In this document: in pieces, positions 33,431 through 39,480 of the stretch
Layout of the letters: each line of letters begins with the position of its first letter
How positions within the stretch are numbered: the stretch's first letter is position 1
Translations under genes and position numbers: made by a program
NCBI GenBank assembly: GCA_902619165.1
Contig: CACNDI010000020.1
Span: forward strand, 1 to 39,480
Source: an uncultured Alphaproteobacteria bacterium
Lineage (GTDB): Bacteria; Pseudomonadota; Alphaproteobacteria; Rhodobacterales; Rhodobacteraceae
Direction: 5' to 3'
DNA length: 39,480 nt
Notes under the pieces: generated by a model
Databases searched by the model: none
What the model was told of the DNA's origin: nothing
What the model saw: only the letters and a program-made list of their open reading frames with translations

Positions 33431-33444
33431 GCAATGAACATGCC
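33431..33444 (-). promoter_or_regulatory. Sigma-54 promoter abutting the lytic transglycosylase gene
   Basis: On the minus strand, ATTGGCATGTTCATTGCA matches both boxes (TTGGCA, TTGC) with GG (33444-33443) and GC (33432-33431) ten bases apart. The predicted start falls at about 33419, one base before the ATG at 33418, so the message would be essentially leaderless; no ribosome binding site is visible there. Confidence 0.78.
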
Positions 33445-33457
33445 AATGTGGGTTAAT

Positions 33458-34537
33458 TTATTTCTTTCTTACCTCAACAATTTCCAATCCTTTCATTATT
33501 GGACCATCTTTGTGGAAAAGCAGCCGAGCTATTATCGTAGCTGCACACCTAGTTTCATTCTCACTGGATATAACAGGCAACCCACACTCACCAACTAAAG
33601 TGCCGGTAAAGTTGTCTTGAACCATCATTATTTTCTGGCCTTCCCTAGTCATAAAAATTATTTCTTTACGTTCAAGGTCATAACCCATAAAACCAGAAAA
33701 TACGACTTTAATACCATTCAACTCATCAAAGTTAACTCTATACTTTTCTGTTCGCGCTATCTCACTTTTTAATCTTCCAACCTCATTTCTGTGTTCTTTC
33801 TTTAAATCTAGTATTAGCTTTTTGTAATTGTCATTATTATCAATTTCAGAGCCACTAATGCTATTTAATTGAATTTGTTGATTTGATTCATAGCCCTCAA
33901 TAAGCATTTTTTGAGTAGTAAGTTGTTCATTAAGCGAAACTATTTTCTGTTTAAGTTCTTCCGACCTTTCCAGTAATTTTTCCTTGTCAGGGACACTTTT
34001 TACTTGTTCGGTTAAACTTCTATTTTTTTTCTCTAAATTATTTAATGCGCTTTCCAATTTGCTTTTTTCCAGGGCCACTTCATCCAACGCGATAATCTTT
34101 TCTTTCAACTGCTCGTTTTCCTTTTTAAGCAGTTTTAGCTCGCTTTCAGTTTTGCCTCTTTTATTTTCAGCTAATTTTTTTTTGTTTTGTTGATCTACCA
34201 GTTCAAATTTAAGCTTTTCTATACTTTGCTTAAGTTTTTCTTTCTCCGTTTGTAGACCATTCCTAACCATTTCTAATTGAGATAATTCTTGCCTGCTATC
34301 TAGCAACAATTTCTCAACATTCTCTGTTTTAGAGGTTAATTCTTCAAGGTGTCGATTTACGAGAATCTGTCTGTTTTTGCTTTCGACATCATTACTTACT
34401 TCTTCAAGATTAATCGAAAATATATTTGATTTCACTAACGCAGCTATTATTTCACCAGAATAAAGAGTGAAACCAAAAAACGCTGCTCCTACAACCAACA
34501 GCATCGTTCGATTTCTTCTAGGATTTTTCGAGACCAT
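33458..34537 (-). CDS. Membrane-anchored coiled-coil protein, 359 aa
   Basis: The ATG at 34537 follows ACGAGAGAAAA. A basic start (MVSKNPRRNRT) and one membrane helix (residues ~12-33, MLLVVGAAFFGFTLYSGEII) precede ~200 residues of continuous coiled coil (EKVLLDSRQELSQLEMVRNG-like heptads; KKLAENKRGKTESELKLLKK), then a compact C-terminal domain (FDELNGIKVVFSGFMGYDLE, GTLVGECGLPVI, ARLLFHKDGPIMKGLEIVEV). The coiled coil and C-terminal domain would be periplasmic if the positive-inside rule holds. No family recognised. It ends 13 bases before the sigma-54 promoter of the transglycosylase gene and is divergent from hisB. Confidence 0.75.
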   Translation of the reverse strand: MVSKNPRRNRTMLLVVGAAFFGFTLYSGEIIAALVKSNIFSINLEEVSNDVESKNRQILVNRHLEELTSKTENVEKLLLDSRQELSQLEMVRNGLQTEKEKLKQSIEKLKFELVDQQNKKKLAENKRGKTESELKLLKKENEQLKEKIIALDEVALEKSKLESALNNLEKKNRSLTEQVKSVPDKEKLLERSEELKQKIVSLNEQLTTQKMLIEGYESNQQIQLNSISGSEIDNNDNYKKLILDLKKEHRNEVGRLKSEIARTEKYRVNFDELNGIKVVFSGFMGYDLERKEIIFMTREGQKIMMVQDNFTGTLVGECGLPVISSENETRCAATIIARLLFHKDGPIMKGLEIVEVRKK

Positions 34538-34652
34538 TTTTCTCTCGTAATGAAATAAATTTGATGCTAAAAGACATGTGACTATTCACGCGGCTAATTC
34601 TTTATATCCTAACGAAGCCGAAAATTAAAGCTTAAAAATTAATGGTAAGCAA

Positions 34653-35237
34653 ATGCGCACTTCTAAAATAGAAAGAGTTACCAATGAGACCAAGGTTAAT
34701 TTGGTTTTAGACCTAGACGGTGTCGGGAGAGGTAAAATTAAAACCGATATTCCCTTCTTTGATCATATGCTTGAACAACTTACCTTCCATTCTTCAGTTG
34801 ACCTCGAACTAAATGCACAAGGGGATATCGATATTGATTTCCATCACTCTGTTGAGGATTGTGGGATTTGTTTGGGAAAGGCTTTTTTCGAGGCCCTTGG
34901 GGATAAAAAAGGTATCAATAGATACGGCTTTTTTTTACTCCCTATGGATGATGCCTTGATAAGGGTTGCTCTAGATTTTTCAGGAAGGTCGTTTCTCAGT
35001 TGGAAAGTAAACTTTCCAACTAACAGAGTTGGTAATTTTGATTTAGAGCTTGTGCGTGAGTTTTTCAATGCGTTCAGCACAAACTCAGGTACTACACTCC
35101 ATGTGGAAATGCTTGATGGTTTCAATTCACATCACATCTCAGAGGCCATTTTTAAGGCTATGGGTAAATCTATTAAAATGGCCATCGAAAAAAATAAAGT
35201 TGTGGAGATGATACCCTCTACGAAAGGAAGCTTATAA
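34653..35237 (+). CDS. hisB: Imidazoleglycerol-phosphate dehydratase HisB
   Basis: Catalyses dehydration of imidazole-glycerol phosphate, the sixth step of histidine biosynthesis. The 194-residue monofunctional enzyme (no fused histidinol-phosphatase, unlike enteric HisB) has the metal-binding motifs DIDFHHSVEDCGICLGKA and, near the end, GFNSHHISEAIFKAMGKS, plus FFDHMLEQLTFHS near residue 27. It opens the his cluster; hisH begins three bases after its stop. The upstream 115 bases, shared with the divergent coiled-coil gene, should hold its promoter; none is obvious. Confidence 0.97.
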   Translation: MRTSKIERVTNETKVNLVLDLDGVGRGKIKTDIPFFDHMLEQLTFHSSVDLELNAQGDIDIDFHHSVEDCGICLGKAFFEALGDKKGINRYGFFLLPMDDALIRVALDFSGRSFLSWKVNFPTNRVGNFDLELVREFFNAFSTNSGTTLHVEMLDGFNSHHISEAIFKAMGKSIKMAIEKNKVVEMIPSTKGSL

Positions 35238-35240
35238 AAA

Positions 35241-35885
35241 ATGAACATTGCCATTGTCGATTATAGAAGTGGCAATCTGCATTCTGCTCTCAAAAGCTTC
35301 CAAGCTGCTGCATCAAATTTTAAGAATGTGAATGTTAAAATAACTTCTTGCTACAAAGATGTTCGTGTAGCAGATAAAGTAGTTTTACCAGGAGTTGGAT
35401 CATTTTCTTTTTGTAAGTCAAAATTGCATGAGAACACCGATGTTTGTAACTCTCTCATTGATATGGTAATAGAAAAGAAAAAACCATTTCTCGGAATATG
35501 TGTTGGAATGCAACTTCTTGCAACAACAGGGCATGAGGGACAAAGTAATAATCCAGGTTTAAATTGGATCCGTGGTGAAGTGAAAAAAATTGATGTAGAG
35601 CAGAATTTAAAAATACCGCATATGGGTTGGAACAACCTTTCTTTTAAAAATTACCATCCAATATTCAATGGCATTAACACAAATGACCATTTCTATTTTG
35701 TTCATTCTTATGAATTTATTGCTCGTTCTGAGAATGATATTGTGGCTACTACAAATCATGGCAAGAACATAGTGGCAGCTATAGCTAAAGAAAATATTAT
35801 TGGTCTGCAATTTCATCCTGAAAAAAGCCAAATTCCGGGACTAAAGATGATAAGCAATTTTATCGAATGGGATCCTCTACGTTAA
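35241..35885 (+). CDS. hisH: Imidazole glycerol phosphate synthase glutaminase subunit HisH
   Basis: HisH supplies ammonia from glutamine to HisF. The 214-residue class-I glutaminase has the nucleophile elbow FLGICVGMQLLA (the catalytic Cys within GICVG), HMGWNNL, FVHSYEF and the His-Glu pair in LQFHPEKSQ. The N-terminus IVDYRSGNLHSALKSFQAA is typical. The gene is convergent (five-base gap) with a DUF2147 gene on the other strand, which separates it from hisA and hisF, so transcription of hisBH probably ends here. Confidence 0.97.
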   Translation: MNIAIVDYRSGNLHSALKSFQAAASNFKNVNVKITSCYKDVRVADKVVLPGVGSFSFCKSKLHENTDVCNSLIDMVIEKKKPFLGICVGMQLLATTGHEGQSNNPGLNWIRGEVKKIDVEQNLKIPHMGWNNLSFKNYHPIFNGINTNDHFYFVHSYEFIARSENDIVATTNHGKNIVAAIAKENIIGLQFHPEKSQIPGLKMISNFIEWDPLR

Positions 35886-35890
35886 CGAAC

Positions 35891-36298
35891 CTATTTTACT
35901 TTGCCCCATTCCTGTGCCTGACAAATAAACAAAACACATCCCGATACTCCGATTTTTTTCTTTGTTAGTATTTCCATTTTTGAATTATAAACTTTTCCAT
36001 CACTATAGTCTTTTATTTTACCCCCTGAAAACTTATTGTCTCCATCTTTTTTCATATCCCAAACAACATACTTACCCTTGTGTTCATAATTTTTTATCAC
36101 TTTCCCATCTTTAGAAAAAGCCTTTATTAAAGTACCACATGTTAAGTGTTTATTCTCTTTACATGCTCCAAATTTCACATAAGCCCAGCCCCCAGACTTT
36201 TTACTTGGCATAGTTTTGTATGTACCTGAAAACGCTCCCGCAAAAACATGAGTGCTAATCATAAGACAAGCTACTATTGCTATAAGTGTTTTCATCAT
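35891..36298 (-). CDS. Exported DUF2147 family protein
   Basis: I chose the ATG at 36298 because GGAG lies six bases upstream; a GTG four codons earlier overlaps that ribosome binding site. The 135-residue product has a signal peptide (MMKTLIAIVACLMISTHVFA) and a DUF2147-like mature domain (FSGTYKTMPSKKSGGWAYVKF, GTLIKAF, GKYVVWDMKKDGDNKFSGGKI, KMEILTKKKIGVSGCVLFIC, QEWGKV), a small beta-barrel, lipocalin-like periplasmic protein of unknown function. It sits inside the his cluster on the opposite strand. Confidence 0.8.
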   Translation of the reverse strand: MMKTLIAIVACLMISTHVFAGAFSGTYKTMPSKKSGGWAYVKFGACKENKHLTCGTLIKAFSKDGKVIKNYEHKGKYVVWDMKKDGDNKFSGGKIKDYSDGKVYNSKMEILTKKKIGVSGCVLFICQAQEWGKVK

Positions 36299-36403
36299 TA
36301 TTATCTCCACTAGAAAGTCTTTAAATCTTGTTAATGAATTAATTACATTGTATTAAACTCACGACGCCATTTTACTAGAAAAACTAAGATAAGGAAAGTT
36401 AAG

Positions 36404-37123
36404 TTGAATTTTTATCCGGCTATTGATCTTAAAGAAGGCCAATGTGTAAGACTGCAGCGGGGGGATCTAGACACTGCGATCGTTTACAATGATAATCCTA
36501 TTGCTCAAGCAAAGATATTTCAAGAGGCAGGGTGTCATTGGTTACACGTAGTAGACCTAGATGGTGCCGTTTCTGGGACTAAGAAGAATGTAAAAACCAT
36601 TGAAGAGATAAGAAGTTCTACCTCCCTAAAAATTCAAGTTGGTGGGGGGATAAGAAGTCTGAAGGAAATAGAATTCTGGAAGTCGAAGGGTGTAGATCGT
36701 GTCATTTTAGGGACTTTAGCCGTTTCTAACCCTTCTGTAGTTCAAGAAGCATGTAGACTATTTGATGGCATCCTAATTGCGCTAGACTCCAGGTCAAATA
36801 AGGTCGCTACGGCAGGCTGGAAAACCACATCAAATAAAAATACCTTAGACCTGGCAAAAAGTTTTGAAGATTGTGGTGTCGATGCAATTATTTTCACCGA
36901 TATAGAAAGAGATGGCTTAATGACGGGATTGAATTCTGATGCTACAAAGAGACTGTCGGATAATGTAAGTATTCCCGTAATTGGGTCAGGAGGTATAAAT
37001 GGCCCTGAGAATCTTGAAAACGTGAAAAAAAATATTCCGAACTTAGAGGGGATTATCGCTGGAAAAGCTTTATATACTGGAGCTTTAAGAATTGAAGAGG
37101 CATTGAGAATTTTGAAGGATTAG
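36404..37123 (+). CDS. hisA: Phosphoribosylformimino-5-aminoimidazole carboxamide ribotide isomerase HisA
   Basis: HisA performs the Amadori isomerisation of ProFAR. The start is TTG at 36404 (preceded by TAAGGAAAG), giving the canonical N-terminus MNFYPAIDLKEGQCVRLQRG. The (beta/alpha)8 half-barrel repeats show catalytic Asp in AIDLK (D8) and in IIFTDIERDGLMTG, with phosphate-binding GGGIRS and GSGGI. 239 residues is standard. Because a minus-strand gene intervenes, hisA needs a promoter in 36311-36403. Confidence 0.97.
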   Translation: MNFYPAIDLKEGQCVRLQRGDLDTAIVYNDNPIAQAKIFQEAGCHWLHVVDLDGAVSGTKKNVKTIEEIRSSTSLKIQVGGGIRSLKEIEFWKSKGVDRVILGTLAVSNPSVVQEACRLFDGILIALDSRSNKVATAGWKTTSNKNTLDLAKSFEDCGVDAIIFTDIERDGLMTGLNSDATKRLSDNVSIPVIGSGGINGPENLENVKKNIPNLEGIIAGKALYTGALRIEEALRILKD

Positions 37124-37124
37124 C

Positions 37125-37889
37125 ATGTTAAAAACGCGTATAATACCTTGCTTAGATGTTAAAGATGGTAGAGTTGTCAAAGGAACAAATTTTATAAACC
37201 TGCGTGACGCTGGTGATCCTGTGGAAATAGCAAAAATTTATAATGATAAAGGTGCGGATGAATTATGTTTTTTAGACATTTCGGCTTCCCAAGAGAATAG
37301 GAATACAACCTACGAAATTGTAAAAAAAACAGCCGAACAATGCTTTATGCCTTTAACGGTTGGAGGAGGGGTACGACAAGACTCTGAAGTTGAAAAGTTA
37401 CTCAATCATGGTGCAGATAAAGTAAGTTTTAATAGTGCTGCCGTTTCTAATCCTCAATTGATATCAATAGCTGCGAATAAATTTGGAAGTCAATGCATCG
37501 TTGTAGCAATAGACGCCAAATTTAGTGCGAGCATAAATGATTGGGAAGTTTTTACACATGGAGGGACTAGGTCCACTGGTATAAAAGTTACTGAGTTTGC
37601 AAAATCTATGGAAGATAATGGTGCTGGAGAGATTTTATTAACCTCTATGGATAAAGATGGTGTACAAGATGGCTATGATATAAAGCTCCTAAAAACCATA
37701 ACAGATTTTGTAAGAATACCGGTAATAGCATCGGGAGGTGCTGGCAAGGTAGAACATTTCCTCGAGGCTGTTAAAGACGGTGGCGCATCAGCTTTGCTTG
37801 CTGCATCCGTTTTTCACTTTAACGAAATTTCCATATCGGAGGTAAAAGAGTTTCTTAATAAATCTAACGTACCCATGAGGATGACATGA
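37125..37889 (+). CDS. hisF: Imidazole glycerol phosphate synthase cyclase subunit HisF
   Basis: HisF uses HisH-derived ammonia to make imidazole-glycerol phosphate and AICAR. The 254-residue barrel begins IIPCLDVKDGRVVKGTNF, with catalytic Asp in CLDVKDG, and has LTVGGGVRQ, VVAIDAK, GAGEILLTSMDKDG and VIASGGAGKVEHF. One base separates it from hisA, and the stop overlaps the hisE start by four bases. Confidence 0.98.
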   Translation: MLKTRIIPCLDVKDGRVVKGTNFINLRDAGDPVEIAKIYNDKGADELCFLDISASQENRNTTYEIVKKTAEQCFMPLTVGGGVRQDSEVEKLLNHGADKVSFNSAAVSNPQLISIAANKFGSQCIVVAIDAKFSASINDWEVFTHGGTRSTGIKVTEFAKSMEDNGAGEILLTSMDKDGVQDGYDIKLLKTITDFVRIPVIASGGAGKVEHFLEAVKDGGASALLAASVFHFNEISISEVKEFLNKSNVPMRMT

Positions 37890-38206
37890 ACAAGATACTT
37901 GAAAGATTGGATTTAACAATTCAAGGAAAAACAACTGAGTCTCCAAACAAATCATATACCGCAAAGCTGTTAAAGAAAGGAACAGAAAAATGCGCAGAAA
38001 AATTTGGCGAGGAGGCAATAGAACTCATCGTTGCCAGTGTAAAAAAGAAAAAAAAAGAGATTATTGGAGAGGCTGCTGATACTTTGTATCATATGTTCGT
38101 TTTGTTGAGATCAAAAAATATATCTATAAACGAAGTAATGACAGAGTTAGCTTCTAGAGAAGGCACATCGGGAATTGACGAGAAAAGAAAAAGGAATTTA
38201 GAATGA
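37886..38206 (+). CDS. hisE: Phosphoribosyl-ATP pyrophosphatase HisE
   Basis: HisE hydrolyses PR-ATP to PR-AMP. The 106-residue stand-alone enzyme has KSYTAKLLKKGTEKCAEKFGEEAIELIVA and EIIGEAADTLYHMFVLL, the Glu/Asp-rich helices that bind Mg2+ (key residues in EKFGEEAIE and GEAADTLYH). A free-standing hisE directly after hisF, rather than a fused hisIE, is typical of alphaproteobacteria. The stop overlaps the following psiE-like start by four bases. Confidence 0.95.
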   Translation: MNKILERLDLTIQGKTTESPNKSYTAKLLKKGTEKCAEKFGEEAIELIVASVKKKKKEIIGEAADTLYHMFVLLRSKNISINEVMTELASREGTSGIDEKRKRNLE

Positions 38207-38595
38207 TAGAGGAAACCATAAAAATTACAGAAAAAGTACTTTTAACTTTAATCGGCATAGCAACTGTCTTTGCTACCGGTCAAGAAATTTACTATCTGAT
38301 ATTACAACAAAAGGTTCAATTAGCAGATCTCTTACTCCTTTTTATCTACACCGAGGTTCTGGGGATGGTAGCAATTTTTTACAAAAGTCGACGGATCCCG
38401 ATACTTTTACCTCTATTCATTGCGATTACCGCTCTTAGTCGTATGATAATCTTGCAGGGGAAAGGCTCTGATCCACAGAACCTCATATACGAGGCTGGTG
38501 CGGTTCTTCTCCTTGCAATTGCTTGTTTCATTGTAACACATAAAAATGTTTCTAGAGCAGAAGATTTCGATTTTAATAGTAAAAAAAGTAATTAA
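38203..38595 (+). CDS. PsiE-family membrane protein
   Basis: The 130-residue product has four predicted membrane helices (VLLTLIGIATVFATGQEIYYL, LADLLLLFIYTEVLGMVAIFY, LLPLFIAITALSRMII and NLIYEAGAVLLLAIACFIVT, each shown in part) and the 'LL.LFIYTE' and 'ALSRMII' signatures I associate with phosphate-starvation-inducible PsiE proteins. Function is unknown. It overlaps hisE by four bases and so is co-transcribed with the his genes. Confidence 0.8.
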   Translation: MIEETIKITEKVLLTLIGIATVFATGQEIYYLILQQKVQLADLLLLFIYTEVLGMVAIFYKSRRIPILLPLFIAITALSRMIILQGKGSDPQNLIYEAGAVLLLAIACFIVTHKNVSRAEDFDFNSKKSN

Positions 38596-38631
38596 TAATA
38601 TACAAAGTTCTAAACTAAAGAGGGTATAAAA

Positions 38632-38736
38632 ATGGAAGGTAGTCTTGGCGCAATGTTTGTTTTTGTATTTATTATATGTATAGCTATTATTGCGTTGATT
38701 TTGGCTTTGGAATCTCATAGAAAAAACAACGAATAA
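38632..38736 (+). CDS. Single-pass membrane peptide, 34 aa
   Basis: ATG 38632 to TAA 38736 encodes MEGSLGAMFVFVFIICIAII, then ALILALESHRKNNE: one membrane helix and a short charged tail. The AAAGAGGGTATAAAA upstream is a good ribosome binding site, and the frame lies 36 bases after psiE on the same strand. Too short for a family call, but the helix plus ribosome binding site make it a plausible small membrane protein. Confidence 0.55.
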   Translation: MEGSLGAMFVFVFIICIAIIALILALESHRKNNE

Positions 38737-38791
38737 TTTTCTCTTTACTTTTATAAAATTAAATCTATTTGTACCTTCTCAGGTCATAAAT

Positions 38792-39322
38792 ATGAAATTA
38801 TTACTAAAGGTTATTATATTGTTTTTTTCAACCGTCGTACCGGCACTTACAGATGCAACAGAATTCTCATTTAAAAGTATAGACGGGGGCTCCTTGGATA
38901 TAAGTGCGTATGAAGGAAAGGCGGTATTGGTTACCAATACTGCTTCAAGATGCGGATTTACAAACCAATATTCACATCTAGAGAAATTACACAGAAGCTA
39001 CAAAGACAAAGGGCTGGTAGTGATAGCTGTACCATCTAACGATTTTAATCAGGAGCTATCAAGTAATTCTAAAGTTAAAGAGTTTTGTAATATATCATTT
39101 GATCTTACTCTACCTATGACAGAAATCACTTCGATTCGAGGCAAAAATGCTCATCCATTCTACCGTTGGTTAAAAAAAGAACATAACTTCCAACCAAAAT
39201 GGAATTTTTATAAAGTTTTATTAGACAAAAATGGACACTTCCACAGTAGTTTCAACTCGTTAACAAAACCTAATTCAACCAGTATACTGAAAGTGGTTGA
39301 CGAAATACTAAAACAACCTTAA
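38792..39322 (+). CDS. Exported glutathione peroxidase-family protein
   Basis: A thiol peroxidase that reduces hydroperoxides. The 176-residue product has an N-terminal signal-like segment (MKLLLKVIILFFSTVVPALT), the peroxidatic cysteine C54 in NTASRCGFTNQY, the conserved Gln/Asn region IAVPSNDFNQEL, a possible resolving cysteine in VKEFCNIS and the Trp in PKWNFYKVLL. It is the non-selenium (Cys) form. The usual 'FP.NQF' is VPSNDF here. A periplasmic location is inferred from the signal sequence. Confidence 0.9.
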   Translation: MKLLLKVIILFFSTVVPALTDATEFSFKSIDGGSLDISAYEGKAVLVTNTASRCGFTNQYSHLEKLHRSYKDKGLVVIAVPSNDFNQELSSNSKVKEFCNISFDLTLPMTEITSIRGKNAHPFYRWLKKEHNFQPKWNFYKVLLDKNGHFHSSFNSLTKPNSTSILKVVDEILKQP

Positions 39323-39352
39323 TCATCTTACCTATAATTGGGAGACGTTAAG

Positions 39353-39436
39353 ATGAAACAAATTATTTTACTAGGTTCGTTGGTGTTATTGTCCGCGTGC
39401 TCATCGTTTGATGTGCCATTGATACCATTTATCTAA
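39353..39436 (+). CDS. Very small lipoprotein, 27 aa
   Basis: ATG 39353 to TAA 39436 encodes MKQIILLGSLVLLSACSSFD, then VPLIPFI. LLSAC is a clear lipobox with cleavage before Cys16, leaving a mature peptide of only 12 residues. GGGAGACGTTAAG is a strong ribosome binding site. It resembles other tiny entericidin-like lipoproteins only in plan. A hairpin follows the stop. Confidence 0.6.
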   Translation: MKQIILLGSLVLLSACSSFDVPLIPFI

Positions 39437-39445
39437 ACTCAAATA

Positions 39446-39470
39446 GCCCTTCTTCGTAAAGAACAAGGGC
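39446..39470 (+). terminator. Hairpin after the small lipoprotein gene
   Basis: GCCCTT at 39446-39451 pairs with AAGGGC at 39465-39470, and TTC/GAA extend the stem inside a C/C mismatch, closing on a GTAAA loop. The sequence after it (ACTTTGAA) is only weakly U-rich, so terminator activity is plausible, not certain. Confidence 0.5.
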
Positions 39471-39480
39471 ACTTTGAACC

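Noticed and set aside
1-39480. tRNA or rRNA genes, CRISPR arrays, insertion sequences, phage attachment sites
   Set aside because: I looked for cloverleaf-like sequences, regularly spaced repeats and transposase or integrase frames and saw none.

Overview
The window is an AT-rich proteobacterial chromosome segment dominated by a flagellar gene cluster, followed by a histidine-biosynthesis cluster. The his order (hisB-hisH-hisA-hisF, then a free-standing hisE) is the alphaproteobacterial arrangement. The flagellar part instead resembles the gamma-type 'fla1' system of Rhodobacter sphaeroides: its own RpoN, a FleQ-like and a FleT-like enhancer-binding protein, the contiguous run fliEFGHIJ-fliKLMN-fliOPQR-flhB, and a sodium-type (PomAB-like) stator. 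I infer an AT-rich, probably marine, alphaproteobacterium carrying a gamma-type polar flagellar system. This rests on gene order and motifs read by eye, not on a phylogeny.

Layout. 1-3643 (minus): a Maf-type flagellin glycosyltransferase (cut by the window edge) and fliD. 4003-7937 (mostly plus): fliS, an unknown gene, a ClC-type chloride channel with an altered gate motif, an acidic unknown protein (minus), a second fliS and a small FliT-like protein. 7943-9055 (minus): fleQ-like master activator without a receiver domain. 9238-16460 (plus): fleT-like activator lacking a DNA-binding domain, then fliE, F, G, H, I, J. 16514-19856: fliK, L, M, N. 19977-25483: fliO, P, Q, R, flhB and four tightly packed accessory genes of unknown function (small membrane protein, four-cysteine protein, membrane coiled coil, PDZ-like membrane protein). 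25484-26527: a 1-kb stretch without a convincing gene. 26528-28482 (minus): motB and motA. 28643-31075: a DUF1566 protein, a small membrane protein (minus) and rpoN. 31112-34537 (minus): a 56-residue protein, a voltage-gated-type K+ channel, a 73-residue protein, a lytic transglycosylase and a membrane coiled-coil protein. 34653-38206: hisB, hisH, (DUF2147, minus), hisA, hisF, hisE. 38203-39480: psiE, a 34-residue membrane peptide, glutathione peroxidase and a 27-residue lipoprotein.

How it works together. I found seven sites with exact GG-N10-GC spacing and good sigma-54 -24/-12 matches, upstream of fliD, fleT, fliK, fliO, motA, the lytic transglycosylase gene and the 56-residue gene. With rpoN and two activators present, the window looks like a nearly self-contained sigma-54 flagellar regulon. 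The sites also bring uncharacterised genes into it: the four genes after flhB, the 56-residue protein, and probably the K+ channel. The motA promoter forces a start 54 bases downstream of the longest open frame, and the transglycosylase promoter predicts an almost leaderless transcript. Flagellin, flhA, flhF, flhG, fliA, hook/rod and chemotaxis genes are not in this window.
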